A stretch of 20,380 bases of DNA, taken from the NCBI GenBank assembly GCA_002371705.1, contig DFGI01000086.1, positions 1-20,380 of the forward strand. The letters run 5' to 3'. Shown here one piece after another: positions 1 through 5,610 of the stretch. This DNA comes from Bacteroidales bacterium UBA3754. GTDB lineage: Bacteria > Bacteroidota > Bacteroidia > Bacteroidales > UBA1715. The notes beneath the pieces are model-generated. The model was not told the origin of the DNA. It did not search any database and was given only the letters and a program-made list of their open reading frames with translations. Each line of letters starts with the position of its first letter. Within the stretch, counting starts at the first letter, position 1. The position numbers were made by a program, and so were the translations under genes.

Positions 1-94
1 TGGAAACGCCCAAAAACGGACAAATTCCCAAAAATTGGCTCAACACGATGTTGTTTACAAATACAGCCGATATGATGATTAAAACGTATGCCAT
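1..94 (-). CDS. rnfA: RnfA, partial (N-terminus only): membrane subunit of the Rnf ion-translocating electron transport complex
   Basis: Reading the minus strand from the ATG at 94-92 gives 31 codons, beginning MAYVLIIISAVFVNN, before the window ends. The hydrophobic start followed by IVLSQFLGICPFLGV matches the first transmembrane segment and conserved GxCPFLGV motif of the RnfA/NqrE family. RnfA is an integral inner-membrane subunit; with RnfE it forms the pseudo-symmetric core that binds an iron-sulfur centre, and the Cys in this motif is a family hallmark. It follows rnfE on the same strand after a 61-bp gap filled by an AT-rich repeat, which is looser than the other rnf junctions. Most of the gene lies outside the window, so its integrity cannot be judged. 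Confidence 0.85.
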   Translation of the reverse strand, partial: MAYVLIIISAVFVNNIVLSQFLGICPFLGVS

Positions 95-95
95 A

Positions 96-155
96 GCAAT
101 TTTGAATTAAAAATTAAGAATTAATTGTGCATTGTGAATTGTACATTATGCATTA
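96..155. repeat. AT-rich intergenic repeat between rnfE and rnfA
   Basis: The gap is built of short iterated words: AATTAAAAATTAAGAATTAA, then the related units TTGTGCATTGTG, AATTGTACATT and ATGCATT. Repeats of this style (TTAAAAATTAA next to TGCATTGTGAATT) are familiar between genes of Bacteroidota. A related scrap, GATGCACAATGCAC, sits at 3778-3790. The stretch separates two genes that are usually almost touching, so it is probably a small insertion. No function is claimed. Confidence 0.55.
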
Positions 156-746
156 TTATTGTTTTCTAATTATTGCGATTAAATATGCCAATACCAAGAA
201 TGCTCCCGGAGGAAGTATGAACACCAACATCATTTTTGGTTCTTGTACACCGATGATACTGAATAAGTTAAATCCAAACACTGTTCCTGCACCAAGCAGT
301 TCACGAACAAGACCTAACAGCGTGAGCGCCAAAGTGAATCCGAGTCCCATTCCAATGCCGTCGAACAACGAATCGACCAAACCGTTTTTTGACGCAAAAG
401 CCTCGGCACGACCGAGAATGATGCAGTTTACCACAATCAACGGAATGTACAGACCTAATTGCTCGTACAAGAACGGCACGTAGGCCTCCATAAGAAGTTG
501 GACAATCGTTACAAACGATGCGATTATGACGATAAACGCAGGAATTCTGACTTTATCGGGAATCACATTTTTCAATACGGATATAAAACAGTTGGAAAGA
601 ACCAGCACAAACATTGTGGCCAAACCCATTCCCAAACCATTTGTGCCTGATGTCGTCACGCCAAGGGTAGGACACATACCCAGCAGGAGAACAAATATCG
701 GGTTTTCCTTTATAATTCCGCGTGTAAGATTTTTAATGTCTGCCAT
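156..746 (-). CDS. rnfE: RnfE, membrane subunit of the Rnf complex
   Basis: The product is 196 residues of an almost entirely hydrophobic integral membrane protein with about six transmembrane segments. The family motif GMCPTLGVTTSGTNGLG lies near residue 24, with NCIILGRAEAFAS further on. RnfE pairs with RnfA in the membrane core of the ferredoxin:NAD+ oxidoreductase. The start chosen is the ATG at 746-744, giving MADIKNLTRG. An upstream in-frame ATG at 782 would add 12 residues lying wholly inside rnfG and lacking family character. The chosen start is 1 bp after the rnfG stop codon (750-748), so translation of the two genes is probably coupled. The length fits the family (about 190-210 residues). 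Confidence 0.93.
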   Translation of the reverse strand: MADIKNLTRGIIKENPIFVLLLGMCPTLGVTTSGTNGLGMGLATMFVLVLSNCFISVLKNVIPDKVRIPAFIVIIASFVTIVQLLMEAYVPFLYEQLGLYIPLIVVNCIILGRAEAFASKNGLVDSLFDGIGMGLGFTLALTLLGLVRELLGAGTVFGFNLFSIIGVQEPKMMLVFILPPGAFLVLAYLIAIIRKQ

Positions 747-747
747 A

Positions 748-1365
748 TTAATTATGTTTTGTGGCACCAGTATCTGCGTCAATGCCTGATTTGTTATCTG
801 TTACAATTGAAAAAGCTTTATAGGCCTTGCGAATTGTCGTACAAAACGCTCGTGAACTAATCGTTGCAGCCGTAAGAGCATCAACGTCGCCACCGTCTTT
901 TTTCACAATCGCTTTTTCCGTTTTGCAGTCAAAGCCAATAAATTGCGAACGAAATTTCTCGGTGGTCATTTGGTCGCCCAAACCCGGTGTTTCCTGATGG
1001 GTAACTACCGACGTATTGTAAATCGTGCCATCGGGATTGAAACCGACCATGATTTGCACGTTTCCGCCAAATCCTGAATTTGTAGAACTTAAAATTGCGT
1101 AACCCACAATCTCGTCGCCGTTTTGAGCAGTGTAAACCGCAAGACTATCGTCGTCAACGGCTACTTTTTCGCACGTTTCAAGTGGATTGTTGTTGAATGC
1201 GGGAACGACGGCTGAAATGGCCTCAATTTGTTTCTGTTGTTTGGAATTTGCAATCGGATCCTTGGTGACTTGCTGCACAAATCCCAACGAAAGTCCTGCA
1301 ACCAAGGTTATTACCAACAGCGAGATAACCATATTTTTGAGTGAAGATTCTATTTTTTGTGCCAT
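748..1365 (-). CDS. rnfG: RnfG, FMN-carrying periplasmic-facing subunit of the Rnf complex
   Basis: This is a 205-residue protein with one N-terminal transmembrane helix (about residues 11-31) and an extracytoplasmic FMN-binding domain. Motifs seen are SGFGGNVQIMVGF (97-109), THQETPGLGDQM (122-133) and DALTAATISSRAF (162-174). In RnfG/NqrC proteins ApbE attaches FMN through a phosphoester to the last Thr of a D-x-x-S/T-G-A-T motif, which would be Thr168 here. The Gly of the motif is Ala in this protein (TAAT). RnfG normally follows rnfD directly; here 3.2 kb of opposite-strand DNA lies between rnfD and this gene. A promoter-like box at 1406-1399 may drive it. Confidence 0.93.
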   Translation of the reverse strand: MAQKIESSLKNMVISLLVITLVAGLSLGFVQQVTKDPIANSKQQKQIEAISAVVPAFNNNPLETCEKVAVDDDSLAVYTAQNGDEIVGYAILSSTNSGFGGNVQIMVGFNPDGTIYNTSVVTHQETPGLGDQMTTEKFRSQFIGFDCKTEKAIVKKDGGDVDALTAATISSRAFCTTIRKAYKAFSIVTDNKSGIDADTGATKHN

Positions 1366-1398
1366 ATCGACGTTTTTAATTTCTGTCTATTTTGTTTA

Positions 1399-1406
1399 CA
1401 AATATA
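1399..1406 (-). promoter_or_regulatory. Candidate -7 box (TATATTTG) upstream of rnfG
   Basis: The minus strand reads TATATTTG, an exact match to the Bacteroidota -7 consensus TAnnTTTG, starting 41 bp before the rnfG ATG. Transcription would begin about 28 bp upstream of the start codon. No convincing -33 TTTG is visible. The box matters because rnfG has been separated from the upstream rnf genes and needs its own promoter. Confidence 0.45.
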
Positions 1407-1481
1407 AGCAATTTTCTTGTATCGTTGAATCGAGACAGGGGTGGTTTTTTGATATTGATTTCCAATCACCGTAAAATTTGT

Positions 1482-1503
1482 TTTCGTTACAATAGGAACG
1501 AAA
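1482..1503. promoter_or_regulatory. Short inverted repeat TTTCGTT / AACGAAA
   Basis: Seven perfect base pairs with an 8-base loop. It lies just upstream of the plus-strand TATCTTTG box, about where a -33 element would be. It could be an operator or a weak terminator for minus-strand read-through. Nothing else is visible between 1410 and 1517. Confidence 0.25.
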
Positions 1504-1517
1504 TCAGGTAATTTTTC

Positions 1518-1525
1518 TATCTTTG
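1518..1525 (+). promoter_or_regulatory. Candidate -7 box (TATCTTTG) for the structured leader and BspA-like gene
   Basis: An exact TAnnTTTG match on the plus strand, 90 bp before the first helix of the structured RNA. No -33 TTTG is present at the usual distance; the nearest (1477-1480) is too far away. If used, the transcript would start near 1532 and the 5' leader of the gene at 1876 would be about 340 nt. Confidence 0.4.
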
Positions 1526-1615
1526 TAAAAACGAATTTGTGAAAATTTTAATCTTTTTGCCTATGAAGCAGTAGAAATAGTTAGCACAATATAATTGAAG
1601 CGTTTTTAGAAAAAC

Positions 1616-1812
1616 TTGTGTTTTCAGAATCTCGACAATTCAGTAAACATAACAAAATCACCAAGTAAAGCTAAAAAGCATTCACGTCTGTTGGCGTGGG
1701 TACTTTAGGCGTGATATTGGTGATTGAAGGTAGTCGAGAACCGTGAAAACACAATGTAACGAATAATAAGTACCACGCTTTTTTTTATGTGCATATAAGA
1801 ACTAAGGTACTT
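1616..1812 (+). ncRNA. Structured RNA leader with putative terminator/antiterminator switch (unrecognised family)
   Basis: Four nested helices can be read directly. P1 pairs 1616-1626 with 1744-1754 (11 perfect pairs). P2 pairs 1630-1636 with 1733-1739 (7 perfect). P3 pairs 1656-1664 with 1717-1725 (9 perfect). P4 pairs 1682-1689 with 1707-1714 (8, one G-U). The P4 loop (1690-1706) contains GCGTGGGTACTT, which pairs with AAGTACCACGC (1768-1778) over 11 pairs with one bulged G, making a pseudoknot. That strand is followed at once by eight T (1779-1786), as in an intrinsic terminator. A second GGTACTT at 1806-1812 can pair with AAGTACC (1768-1774) instead and would enclose the T-run. It lies 64 bp upstream of the BspA-like gene on the same strand. 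It could be a cis-regulatory leader or an independent small RNA ending at the T-run. I see no match to a known riboswitch core. Confidence 0.6.
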
Positions 1813-1875
1813 CAACAATTTGCCTAAGGTTGTAATAATAGACGGCGATATTTAATTATTGATTAATGGTAAAAA

Positions 1876-3579
1876 ATGAAAAAAGTATTAAGTATTACAA
1901 TTGCGAATGTTTTATTGTTGTTTGGTTTACAAGCATTTGCGGGAGAAAAAGACAAACGTTTTGTAGTTGACGAAAATGGAAATTTACAGGTTGTAGATAA
2001 AGAAGCCTTAATTGGTGATGTTGTAATTCCATCAACGTGGGGAGATTACACGGTAACTACAATACAAGAATATGGGGCATTCTCGGAATGTAATAATATG
2101 ACATCCGTGACATTTCCAAACACATTAACAAGCATTACAAATGTGATTTTTAGTAATTGTGCGAATTTGGAATGGATTTCGATTCCAGAAAGTTTAACAC
2201 AATTCGGAGGTTACGGCAACCCTGCATGTTGGGATGGTTGTCCTAAATTGACTACAATTTCTGTTGCCGAAGGTAATCCAAATTATGCTTCAGTAGATGG
2301 TGTTTTATATAACAGAGACATCTCCACAATCATTCAGTGTCCAATGGGCAAAATTGGAAACATTACTTTCCCAAGTACACTAAAAACGGTTGCTTCTTCT
2401 TCTTTCTCGTTTAGTAAATTATCGGAAATAAATATACCAGAAGGTGTTACAACGATAGAAGCGAGTGCCTTTTATGGTTGCTCGGAAAATACAACAATAC
2501 GTATTCCAAAATCAGTAAGTAATCTTTCGACGGAAAACGGCGGAGTTTTTAATAACTGTTCTGCAAAGCTTGTATTTGCCGAGGGCAATGAAAATTTGAT
2601 TGACGGCGTGTTTTATTCTTCCGATGAAAATGGAAATCCTACCTTGCTTGTATGGTGTTCTCCAGAGAAAGAAGGTGCTTTGGTTATGCCAAATACTGTG
2701 ACGACAATAGGAGAACAGGCGTTTAGAGATTGTTCGAAAATCACTTCGGTTACTCTTTCTGATAATTTGGTATATTCCGCAAGTGTAGTAAGTGTAGTAG
2801 ATGATTTGGAGAATTTAGAAAGTGTTTTAGCTTCTGATAATTGTCAGAATTATAAAGTTATCGATAATGTTCTATATAAATACAATAAAAAGAAGAATAC
2901 AATTGCTGGACCAATATGGGTTTCCCCAACAATTGAAACATACGTAGTTCCAGAAGGAATATCGTCAATCACACTTTTTAATTTTCGGAAATGTTTTGAC
3001 TTAAAAGAGATAATACTGCACGAGAATGTTACTAAATGGTCAGGGCGTGATTTGCAAAGCATCGAAAAAATAACGGTGTCGGAAGGTAATTCCACATTTA
3101 GTAGCGAGGAGGGTGTTTTGTTCAACAAAGAAAAGAATGCAATCATTTACTATCCATCAGCAAAATCAAATACTGAATATACTATCACAAGCGAAATTGA
3201 TAGTATCGGCAATTATGCATTTTTGCAATGCAGTTCGCTAAAAACACTTTTTGTTTTAGCAACAAATCCACCCAAAACATCCGAAAATTCTTTTGATAAT
3301 TATAAATTTACTGTAGTTGTTCCTGACGAAAGTCTTGCGTTGTACAAAAGCGATCCAATCTGGAGCAATTTTAATTTAAAAAGTGAGAAAGAAACATCTA
3401 TTACAAGCATATCCAACGCCACGGCGGTTACAATCGTAAACGGTCAAATCCTTGTAAACGGCGAAGCACCAGCATTCGTGGTAACCGTTTCTGGTCAGAA
3501 AATCGCAAATGCAAACCTCAAGGCAGGGGTGTATTTTGTGGTTGCAGAAGGGGAAACGGTGAAGGTTGTTGTTCGGTAA
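1876..3579 (+). CDS. Secreted BspA-like leucine-rich repeat (LRR_5) protein with putative T9SS C-terminal sorting domain
   Basis: This is a 567-residue protein. Residues 1-22 (MKKVLSITIANVLLLFGLQAFA) form a typical signal peptide. Residues about 50-490 hold irregular ~23-residue units of the LRR_5/BspA type, with recurring patterns such as VTFPNTLTSI, ISIPESLT, INIPEGVTTIEASAFYGC and VTTIGEQAFRDC. These also alternate with GNPNYASVDGVLY-type segments. The last ~50 residues (NGQILVNGEAPAFVVTVSGQ ... AGVYFVVAEG ... KVVVR) resemble a type IX secretion C-terminal domain: a beta-rich fold, GVYFV, and a terminal Lys/Val/Arg strand. BspA proteins are surface-exposed and several bind host proteins or other bacteria; the ligand here is unknown. 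The coding DNA of the tail looks less AT-rich than the repeat region. It is preceded by the structured leader and is transcribed against the flanking rnf genes. Confidence 0.85.
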   Translation: MKKVLSITIANVLLLFGLQAFAGEKDKRFVVDENGNLQVVDKEALIGDVVIPSTWGDYTVTTIQEYGAFSECNNMTSVTFPNTLTSITNVIFSNCANLEWISIPESLTQFGGYGNPACWDGCPKLTTISVAEGNPNYASVDGVLYNRDISTIIQCPMGKIGNITFPSTLKTVASSSFSFSKLSEINIPEGVTTIEASAFYGCSENTTIRIPKSVSNLSTENGGVFNNCSAKLVFAEGNENLIDGVFYSSDENGNPTLLVWCSPEKEGALVMPNTVTTIGEQAFRDCSKITSVTLSDNLVYSASVVSVVDDLENLESVLASDNCQNYKVIDNVLYKYNKKKNTIAGPIWVSPTIETYVVPEGISSITLFNFRKCFDLKEIILHENVTKWSGRDLQSIEKITVSEGNSTFSSEEGVLFNKEKNAIIYYPSAKSNTEYTITSEIDSIGNYAFLQCSSLKTLFVLATNPPKTSENSFDNYKFTVVVPDESLALYKSDPIWSNFNLKSEKETSITSISNATAVTIVNGQILVNGEAPAFVVTVSGQKIANANLKAGVYFVVAEGETVKVVVR

Positions 3580-3580
3580 T

Positions 3581-3618
3581 GAGGTCTCTCACTTCGCTCC
3601 GCTTCGTTCGAGATGACG
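3581..3618. repeat. Dispersed intergenic repeat, left arm of an inverted pair
   Basis: The stretch starting GAGGTCTCTCACTTCG and ending TTCGAGATGACG belongs to the CTTCGCTCGAGATGACG style of short dispersed bacterial repeats. Its reverse complement shares the blocks CGTCAT, CGAACG and GTGAG, in the same order, with the element at 3697-3727. It begins 1 bp after the stop codon of the BspA-like gene. Confidence 0.5.
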
Positions 3619-3638
3619 GGGCTTAGGGTGATAAAAGG

Positions 3639-3682
3639 AACGAAAAGGGAAAATTGCTCCGCAATTTTCCCTTTTCGTTTTT
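3639..3682. terminator. Perfect 19-bp hairpin, probable terminator for the BspA-like gene
   Basis: Positions 3639-3657 (AACGAAAAGGGAAAATTGC) pair without mismatch with 3661-3679 around a 3-base loop (TCC). On the plus strand the stem runs into five T (3678-3682); on the minus strand it runs into CCTTTT. It can therefore stop transcription leaving the BspA-like gene, and possibly read-through arriving from rnfD on the other strand. It is centred between the two inverted dispersed repeats. Confidence 0.6.
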
Positions 3683-3696
3683 CATCTTCCCAATGG

Positions 3697-3727
3697 CGTC
3701 GTCATGCCGAACGTAGTGAGGCATCTG
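3697..3727. repeat. Dispersed intergenic repeat, right arm of an inverted pair
   Basis: The words CGTCATGCCGAACG and TAGTGAGGCATCT form the familiar GTCATGCCGA...GAGGCATCT class of short repeats found scattered in many bacterial genomes. It is related, in inverted orientation, to 3581-3618. Confidence 0.5.
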
Positions 3728-3863
3728 TCCACACAATCAATGGTTAGTACATTCAAAGCAAGGAATTTGTTTGTTTGATGCACAATGCACTATTAAGGGA
3801 TTCTCGTGAGGGGGGGGCTTTATTTTGTGCTTAACTAAGCCCAGAACATTTTTATACTGAAAA
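3728..3863. other. Non-coding remainder of the repeat-rich gap
   Basis: No supported gene. It contains GATGCACAATGCAC (3778-3790), resembling the rnfE-rnfA repeat, a half-site AAGGGATTC (3795-3803) that recurs inverted at 4599-4607, and an eight-G run (3810-3817) that is unusual in this AT-rich DNA and could be slippage-prone. No transposase or remnant of one was seen. Confidence 0.4.
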
Positions 3864-3883
3864 AATTCGCAAAATGTCGAATT
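3864..3883. promoter_or_regulatory. Candidate operator: inverted repeat AATTCG-N8-CGAATT upstream of higB
   Basis: Two perfect 6-bp half-sites separated by 8 bp lie just upstream of the -7 box, overlapping the expected -33 region. HigA-type antitoxins repress their own operon by binding palindromes in the promoter, so this is the obvious candidate site. This is inferred from position and symmetry only. Confidence 0.4.
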
Positions 3884-3898
3884 GTTTCAAAAAACACT

Positions 3899-3906
3899 TA
3901 TATTTG
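3899..3906 (+). promoter_or_regulatory. Candidate -7 box (TATATTTG) for higBA
   Basis: An exact TAnnTTTG match ending 19 bp before the higB ATG. Transcription would start near 3913, giving a short leader. The upstream inverted repeat 3864-3883 would then occupy about -49 to -30. Confidence 0.5.
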
Positions 3907-3925
3907 CATAAATAAAAAGTCGAAA

Positions 3926-4237
3926 ATGATAGTTGTATTCACGCAAGATTACTTGTCGGAATTGTATGAAAAGGGAAGTACGTCAGACAAAAAACATAGA
4001 TTTCAACCGAATGTGGTTCGAGGATATCAAAAGGGAATAAATTATTTGAAGGTTGTAAATAAAATAGAGGACTTGTTACCCATAAAGTCTTTGAATTATG
4101 AGGTTTTAACAGGTGATAAAAAAGGAATTTCGTCAATTCGTGCAAATGATAAATATAGAATTGAATTTATTGTGGATAAGGAAAACGAAATGATAACTGT
4201 GTGTAACATATTAGAACTTTCAAACCATTATAAATAA
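3926..4237 (+). CDS. higB: HigB-type toxin of a type II toxin-antitoxin pair (RelE/ParE superfamily)
   Basis: This is a 103-residue protein of the HigB/RelE-ParE fold. Features seen are FQPNVVRGYQKGINYLKVVNKIEDL, LNYEVLTGDKKGISSIR, then YRIEFIVDKE and a C-terminal VCNILELSNHYK. The segment running from KKGISSIR into YRIEF, plus the terminal ICNI-E-SNHY motif, is characteristic of chromosomal HigB-like toxins of Bacteroidota. Family members are ribosome-dependent mRNA endonucleases that arrest growth when the antitoxin is lost. The toxin gene comes first, the usual higBA order, and the antitoxin gene begins 6 bp after its stop. The length is normal and no disruption is seen, so the toxin is probably functional. 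Its target is inferred from the family only. Confidence 0.85.
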   Translation: MIVVFTQDYLSELYEKGSTSDKKHRFQPNVVRGYQKGINYLKVVNKIEDLLPIKSLNYEVLTGDKKGISSIRANDKYRIEFIVDKENEMITVCNILELSNHYK

Positions 4238-4243
4238 AGGACT

Positions 4244-4591
4244 ATGATAACTTACAAAAATATAGAACCAACAAAAATTGCCAATAATCTATCGTCGTCG
4301 TTTGCAATTCATCCCGGAGAATTGATTAAAGATGAGATAGACAGTCGGAATATTACCCAAAAACAATTGGCTGAAAAAATGAACGTGTCATATACCGTTT
4401 TGAATGAAGTTCTAAACGGAAAACGTCCTGTAAATACCGAATATGCCATTCTATTGCAGGAAGTTTTGGGGATAGATGCCAAGATTTGGCTCCGTCTTCA
4501 AATAGAATATAATCTGCAAGTCGCAAAGCAAGACGAGAAACTGATAAAGAAATTAAATCGCATTCGGGATTGTGCAGCTGTATTGCTGTAA
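4244..4591 (+). CDS. higA: HigA-type antitoxin, XRE-family DNA-binding protein
   Basis: The product is 115 residues. The HPGELIKDEI motif (23-32) is the signature of HigA/VapI antitoxins. A helix-turn-helix follows at about 38-60, with the ITQKQLAEKMNVS and LNEVLNGKRPV elements. It then reads through EYAILLQEVLG and IWLRLQIEYNLQVAK, both typical of the family. HigA neutralises HigB by direct binding and represses the operon. An AAAGG just before the ATG may serve as a ribosome-binding site. The gene ends 29 bp from the rnfD stop codon and converges with it, so it marks the rnfD-side edge of the accessory segment. Confidence 0.88.
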   Translation: MITYKNIEPTKIANNLSSSFAIHPGELIKDEIDSRNITQKQLAEKMNVSYTVLNEVLNGKRPVNTEYAILLQEVLGIDAKIWLRLQIEYNLQVAKQDEKLIKKLNRIRDCAAVLL

Positions 4592-4620
4592 TTAGAAGGA
4601 ATCCCTTTGGATGAAAAACT

Positions 4621-5592
4621 CTATTTTTTCGCGCCGTAACGATGTGGTTTGATTTTATTGATAAGAGGGACAATGGCGTTCATAATCAATATTGCGAACG
4701 ACATTCCTTCTGGATATGCACCAAATTTTCTTATGATAATGGTAATCACACCGATACCAATTCCAAAAATGATTTTGCCCAGACTTGTCATTGGTGATGT
4801 TGAATAGTCGGTCGCCATAAAAATTGCACCGAGCATTGCTCCTCCCGAACAAATGTGTATCAGTGGGTTTGCATTCAATTCGGGATTTACGACGAACATA
4901 ATGCCCGATAAGATGAACATTGAACCCAACACACTCACAGGAATGTGCCACGTAATTGTTCTTGTACAGAGCAGGTAAATTCCTCCGATTACAAGGGCTA
5001 TGACGGAAATTTCACCGAAACTACCGCCAATGTTGCCAAGAAACATATCTTGCATAGATGGTAAGTCAATCTGCGACAATGTTTTGCCACTCATTATGCT
5101 TTCTTTTATCAAACCAAGCGGAGTGGCTCCGGTCGTGCCGTCAATTGTGCCGTAATCTTGCACTTTCGACCACGTGGTCATGTCGGCAGGGAACGAAACC
5201 AACAAAAATACACGGCCGACCAATGCAGGGTTGAAAATGTTGCAGCCCAAACCGCCGAACGACATTTTTGCAATACCGATAGCGACCAAACTTCCTATAA
5301 CGACCATCCACAATGGCAACGTGTTGGGTAGGTTGAACGAAAGCAGCACGCCCGTGATTATTGCCGAACAATCTTTTACGGAATATTCTTCGTCTTTGAA
5401 CAGCCATTTGCTGATGGCAAATTCAAAGAACACACAGGAAATAACTGCCGTGAGCGTTGAAATCAAGGCAGATACGCCAAATACGACTATGGAAAATACA
5501 AAGGCGGGAATGAGTGCTATCAACACATTGCACATCAATTTCCGTGTGTTTGTGTCTGTTTGATAATGTGGAGATGGAGAAACTGTTAACAT
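4621..5592 (-). CDS. rnfD: RnfD, FMN-carrying membrane subunit of the Rnf complex
   Basis: This is a 323-residue polytopic protein with roughly nine transmembrane segments. Motifs seen are SPSPHYQTDTNTRKLM at the N-terminus, NIFNPALVGRVFL (118-130), DGTTGATPLG (151-160) and CSGGAMLGAIFMATDYSTSPM in the C-terminal half. The D-x-x-T-G-A-T sequence is an ApbE flavinylation motif, making Thr157 the probable covalent FMN site. The length matches RnfD of other bacteria. It follows rnfC by 18 bp on the same strand. Normally rnfG would come immediately after; instead the convergent higA gene ends 29 bp away. Confidence 0.95.
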   Translation of the reverse strand: MLTVSPSPHYQTDTNTRKLMCNVLIALIPAFVFSIVVFGVSALISTLTAVISCVFFEFAISKWLFKDEEYSVKDCSAIITGVLLSFNLPNTLPLWMVVIGSLVAIGIAKMSFGGLGCNIFNPALVGRVFLLVSFPADMTTWSKVQDYGTIDGTTGATPLGLIKESIMSGKTLSQIDLPSMQDMFLGNIGGSFGEISVIALVIGGIYLLCTRTITWHIPVSVLGSMFILSGIMFVVNPELNANPLIHICSGGAMLGAIFMATDYSTSPMTSLGKIIFGIGIGVITIIIRKFGAYPEGMSFAILIMNAIVPLINKIKPHRYGAKK

Positions 5593-5610
5593 ATCTCTAA
5601 ATCTTTAAAG

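Noticed and set aside
1628..1743. Possible degraded small coding sequence (SRLLAWVL, then GVILVIEGSREP after a frame change) within the structured RNA
   Set aside because: It has no start codon, needs a frameshift, and the same bases are fully explained by long nested helices. The RNA reading is stronger.
2000..3400. Tandem DNA repeats or a CRISPR-like array in the BspA-like gene
   Set aside because: The periodicity is at the protein level (LRR_5 units of variable length); there are no identical DNA repeats with spacers.
1366..4620. Insertion sequence or prophage carrying the accessory segment
   Set aside because: No transposase, integrase or phage gene, or recognisable fragment of one, was found, and no clear long terminal repeats bound the segment.
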